Shown piece after piece: positions 62,578 to 64,000 of a stretch of DNA of 64,000 nucleotides. The position numbers and the translations under genes are program-made. How positions within the stretch are numbered: position 1 is the first letter of the stretch; every line of letters starts with the position of its first letter. Source of the DNA: Litsea cubeba (Eukaryota; Streptophyta; Magnoliopsida; Laurales; Lauraceae); assembly GCA_012931725.1 (NCBI GenBank), contig WHSA01001296.1, forward strand, positions 1 to 64,000, given 5' to 3'. The notes under the pieces are model-generated. The model searched no databases and was not told the origin of the DNA. It was given only the letters and a program-made list of their open reading frames with translations.

Positions 62578-64000
62578 CTAGTATATCAGCTCCTTGAAGA
62601 CGACGTTTACGCTCTGACCGGCGTTGGTGGGAGGTTTGGGCCTCCAGGTGCCCCCAGATCTGGAAGACGTAGGCTTCGCCGAGTTGGCGATCTAGGCCTG
62701 CTTGGGCTCCTGCTTCTGGAAGGGCTTCCCGCCTCTCTGCCGAGGCTGGCTGCTCTTATGCTCGGGCCCCGGGTTTTCGTCCTCTTCCCGGGCCTGGATT
62801 TCATCTTCCTCCCGGGCGACAAAGCGCTTTATCCGGGACATTAATGCCAGCATGGATTCTGGGGTGTCTCCGACCAAGTCCTTCCAGAGGTCGTGGCCGG
62901 GGATCAGGGCATGTTGGAAGGCGAAGATTGCTATTTCCTCCTTAGTGCCCTCGACCTGGCTGTAAACTGCCCAGAATCGTCGGGCAAACTTGGCGAGGCT
63001 CTCGCCCTGCTTCATTCTCAGGGTGAGAAGGTCCCCCTCTATTTTGGGGACGGCGCTATAAGCTTGGAACTTCTTTAGAAAGGAGAGCTGGAGCTCCTTC
63101 CAACTCGAAACTGACTTCTCTGGGAGGGCGCAGAACCACTTCAGAGGGAGGTCACCCAAACTGGAGGAGAAGATCTTGCAGTTGAGGTGGCCCTCGTTTC
63201 CCCAGATGGACATCTTCTGGGAGAAGTGACGGAGGTGAGCGGATGGATCGGATAGTCCGTCGTAGGGGACGAACCACGAGATAGAGAACTTTTTGGGCAA
63301 GGGGGTGCGCTCGATGTCCCTCGTGAAGGGTGAGGCCCCCAGATCGGTATGGCCACAGATCTGTTTCTGGTCCCGCACGTCCAGGTTGTGCTGAAGAGCC
63401 AACCTGACGCATTTGTCGAATCGCTCCTGCTCGTCGTCCTTTTCTGGTGTCCGCGCTCTTGGCCTTCGTTTGGAGTGGTTCGGGCTGTGATGGCTATGGG
63501 TTCGGCCATCGCGGCTATGATGACTTCGGCTATTGCTCGAGCCTTCATCATGGATCTAGCTTCACTTGTGGTCCAGGTGGTCTCTCAGATCCTCACGAGG
63601 AGGCCGGGCTGCCCTGCTCGGGGCGTCCCTCTTCTTTCCCTGAGGATCAGAGACCTGCCTCAACGAGGTAGTTTGCACTGCTCTCAGTTGCTGCTGGAGC
63701 TCGCGGATTAACCGCTCCTGCTTCTGGAGGAGAGCATTTTGTGCTGCGACATCTCCTCCAGCGGCAGGAGGTTGAACGCGACGCGTCTCTTCCACGGCAA
63801 CGGCTTTTTCTTTGCGAGGACACTCGTGCCGACGCTCGTCGCGTCGGGGTGGCGTGACTTCGTCTGCTGAGAGCGAGGCCTCGAGTCCCTCTTGGAGGGG
63901 GACCTCGACGTAGAGCTGCGAGCCTAAGCGGCCCTCGCCTGCAGATGTGCCATGCACCATTCGGGATCGCCCCTGAAGAGGGACGTCCGTCGACGGTGCT
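62578..64000 (-). pseudogene. gag: gag of element C (N-terminus beyond window)
   Basis: One frame from the window end to the protease, with stops at 63562-63564 (TGA), 63556-63558 (TAG), 62692-62694 (TAG) and 62578-62580 (TAG). The capsid core (62692-63402) contains GLSDPSAHLRHFSQKMSIWG, LGDLPLKWFCALPEKSVSSW and KIEGDLLTLRMKQGESLAKF, matching B. The N-terminal segment to 64000 matches B from about residue 20. The Met at 63960 is internal; the true start is outside the window by about 60 bp, judged from B. Confidence 0.9.

Larger units (their letters stand above)
52561..64000 (-). mobile_element. Element C: Tat/Retand-type Ty3/gypsy retrotransposon with antisense gene
   Basis: Close relative of element B on the opposite strand. 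3' LTR 52561-53447, polypurine tract 53448-53464, antisense gene region 53700-57530, 59 bp minisatellite, gag-pol from beyond 64000 down to 58306. The gag start and 5' LTR lie outside the window, so no target duplication can be checked. gag-pol is a single frame broken by five stops and no frameshift. Confidence 0.95.

Noticed and set aside
1..64000. Search for a host gene, tRNA or rRNA
   Set aside because: Every frame with recognisable domains belongs to a transposable element. The TGGTATCAGAGC stretches are primer-binding sites, not tRNA genes.

Overview
The window is plant nuclear repeat DNA. Every convincing coding segment belongs to a transposable element: plant-type Ty3/gypsy elements with a second RNase H, tRNA-iMet-primed Ty1/copia elements, a plant L1-type LINE and a Helitron-like terminus. 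I could support no host gene, rRNA, tRNA or bacterial-type feature. Plant species cannot be fixed from the sequence.

Layout. (A) 1-11278, minus strand: an old Ty3/gypsy element, cut by the window start, with a G-patch domain, tandem-repeat leader and a ~2.5 kb 5' LTR that itself contains ~148 bp repeats. (B) 11993-21784, plus strand: a complete Ty3/gypsy element of the Tat/Retand type (two 870-890 bp LTRs, 5 bp target duplication TTTTC, 13 x 79 bp minisatellite, truncated antisense gene). 21785-25266: AT-rich intergenic DNA with diverged repeats, a Helitron-like 3' end and repeated promoter-like segments. (D) 25267-43600, plus strand: a Ty1/copia element (2.01 kb LTRs, target duplication AATTG) whose leader has been split by (E) 27870-36482, minus strand, a very young Sirevirus-type copia element (1.65 kb LTRs, target duplication TTGCA). 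(F) 44437-48579: a 4.1 kb solo-LTR-like insertion with target duplication GAGGC, sitting inside (G), an L1-type LINE remnant running to about 52080. (C) 52561-64000, minus strand: a relative of B in the opposite orientation, with its gag start and 5' LTR beyond the window end.

The most interesting part is the 3' third of element C. Between pol and the 3' LTR, on the strand opposite to gag-pol, lies a gene with its own TATA box, a probable 5'UTR intron, three coding exons with GT-AG introns that keep one frame of about 771 codons, and a C-terminal coiled coil. Behind it is a second TATA-to-AATAAA unit with a decayed ORF and two tandem, diverged stem-loops, then a 59 bp minisatellite that in B has a 79 bp unit. 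Element D carries another RNA-level signal: four copies of a short leader hairpin whose stems differ by compensatory changes.

All three Ty3 elements are defective, each by a different lesion: RT YVDD to YVDG in A; RNase H Glu to Asp plus an integrase frameshift in B; protease Asp to Asn in C. Many of their stop codons are C-to-T type changes, as expected for methylated, silenced plant repeats. E is the least damaged element (one gag frameshift).
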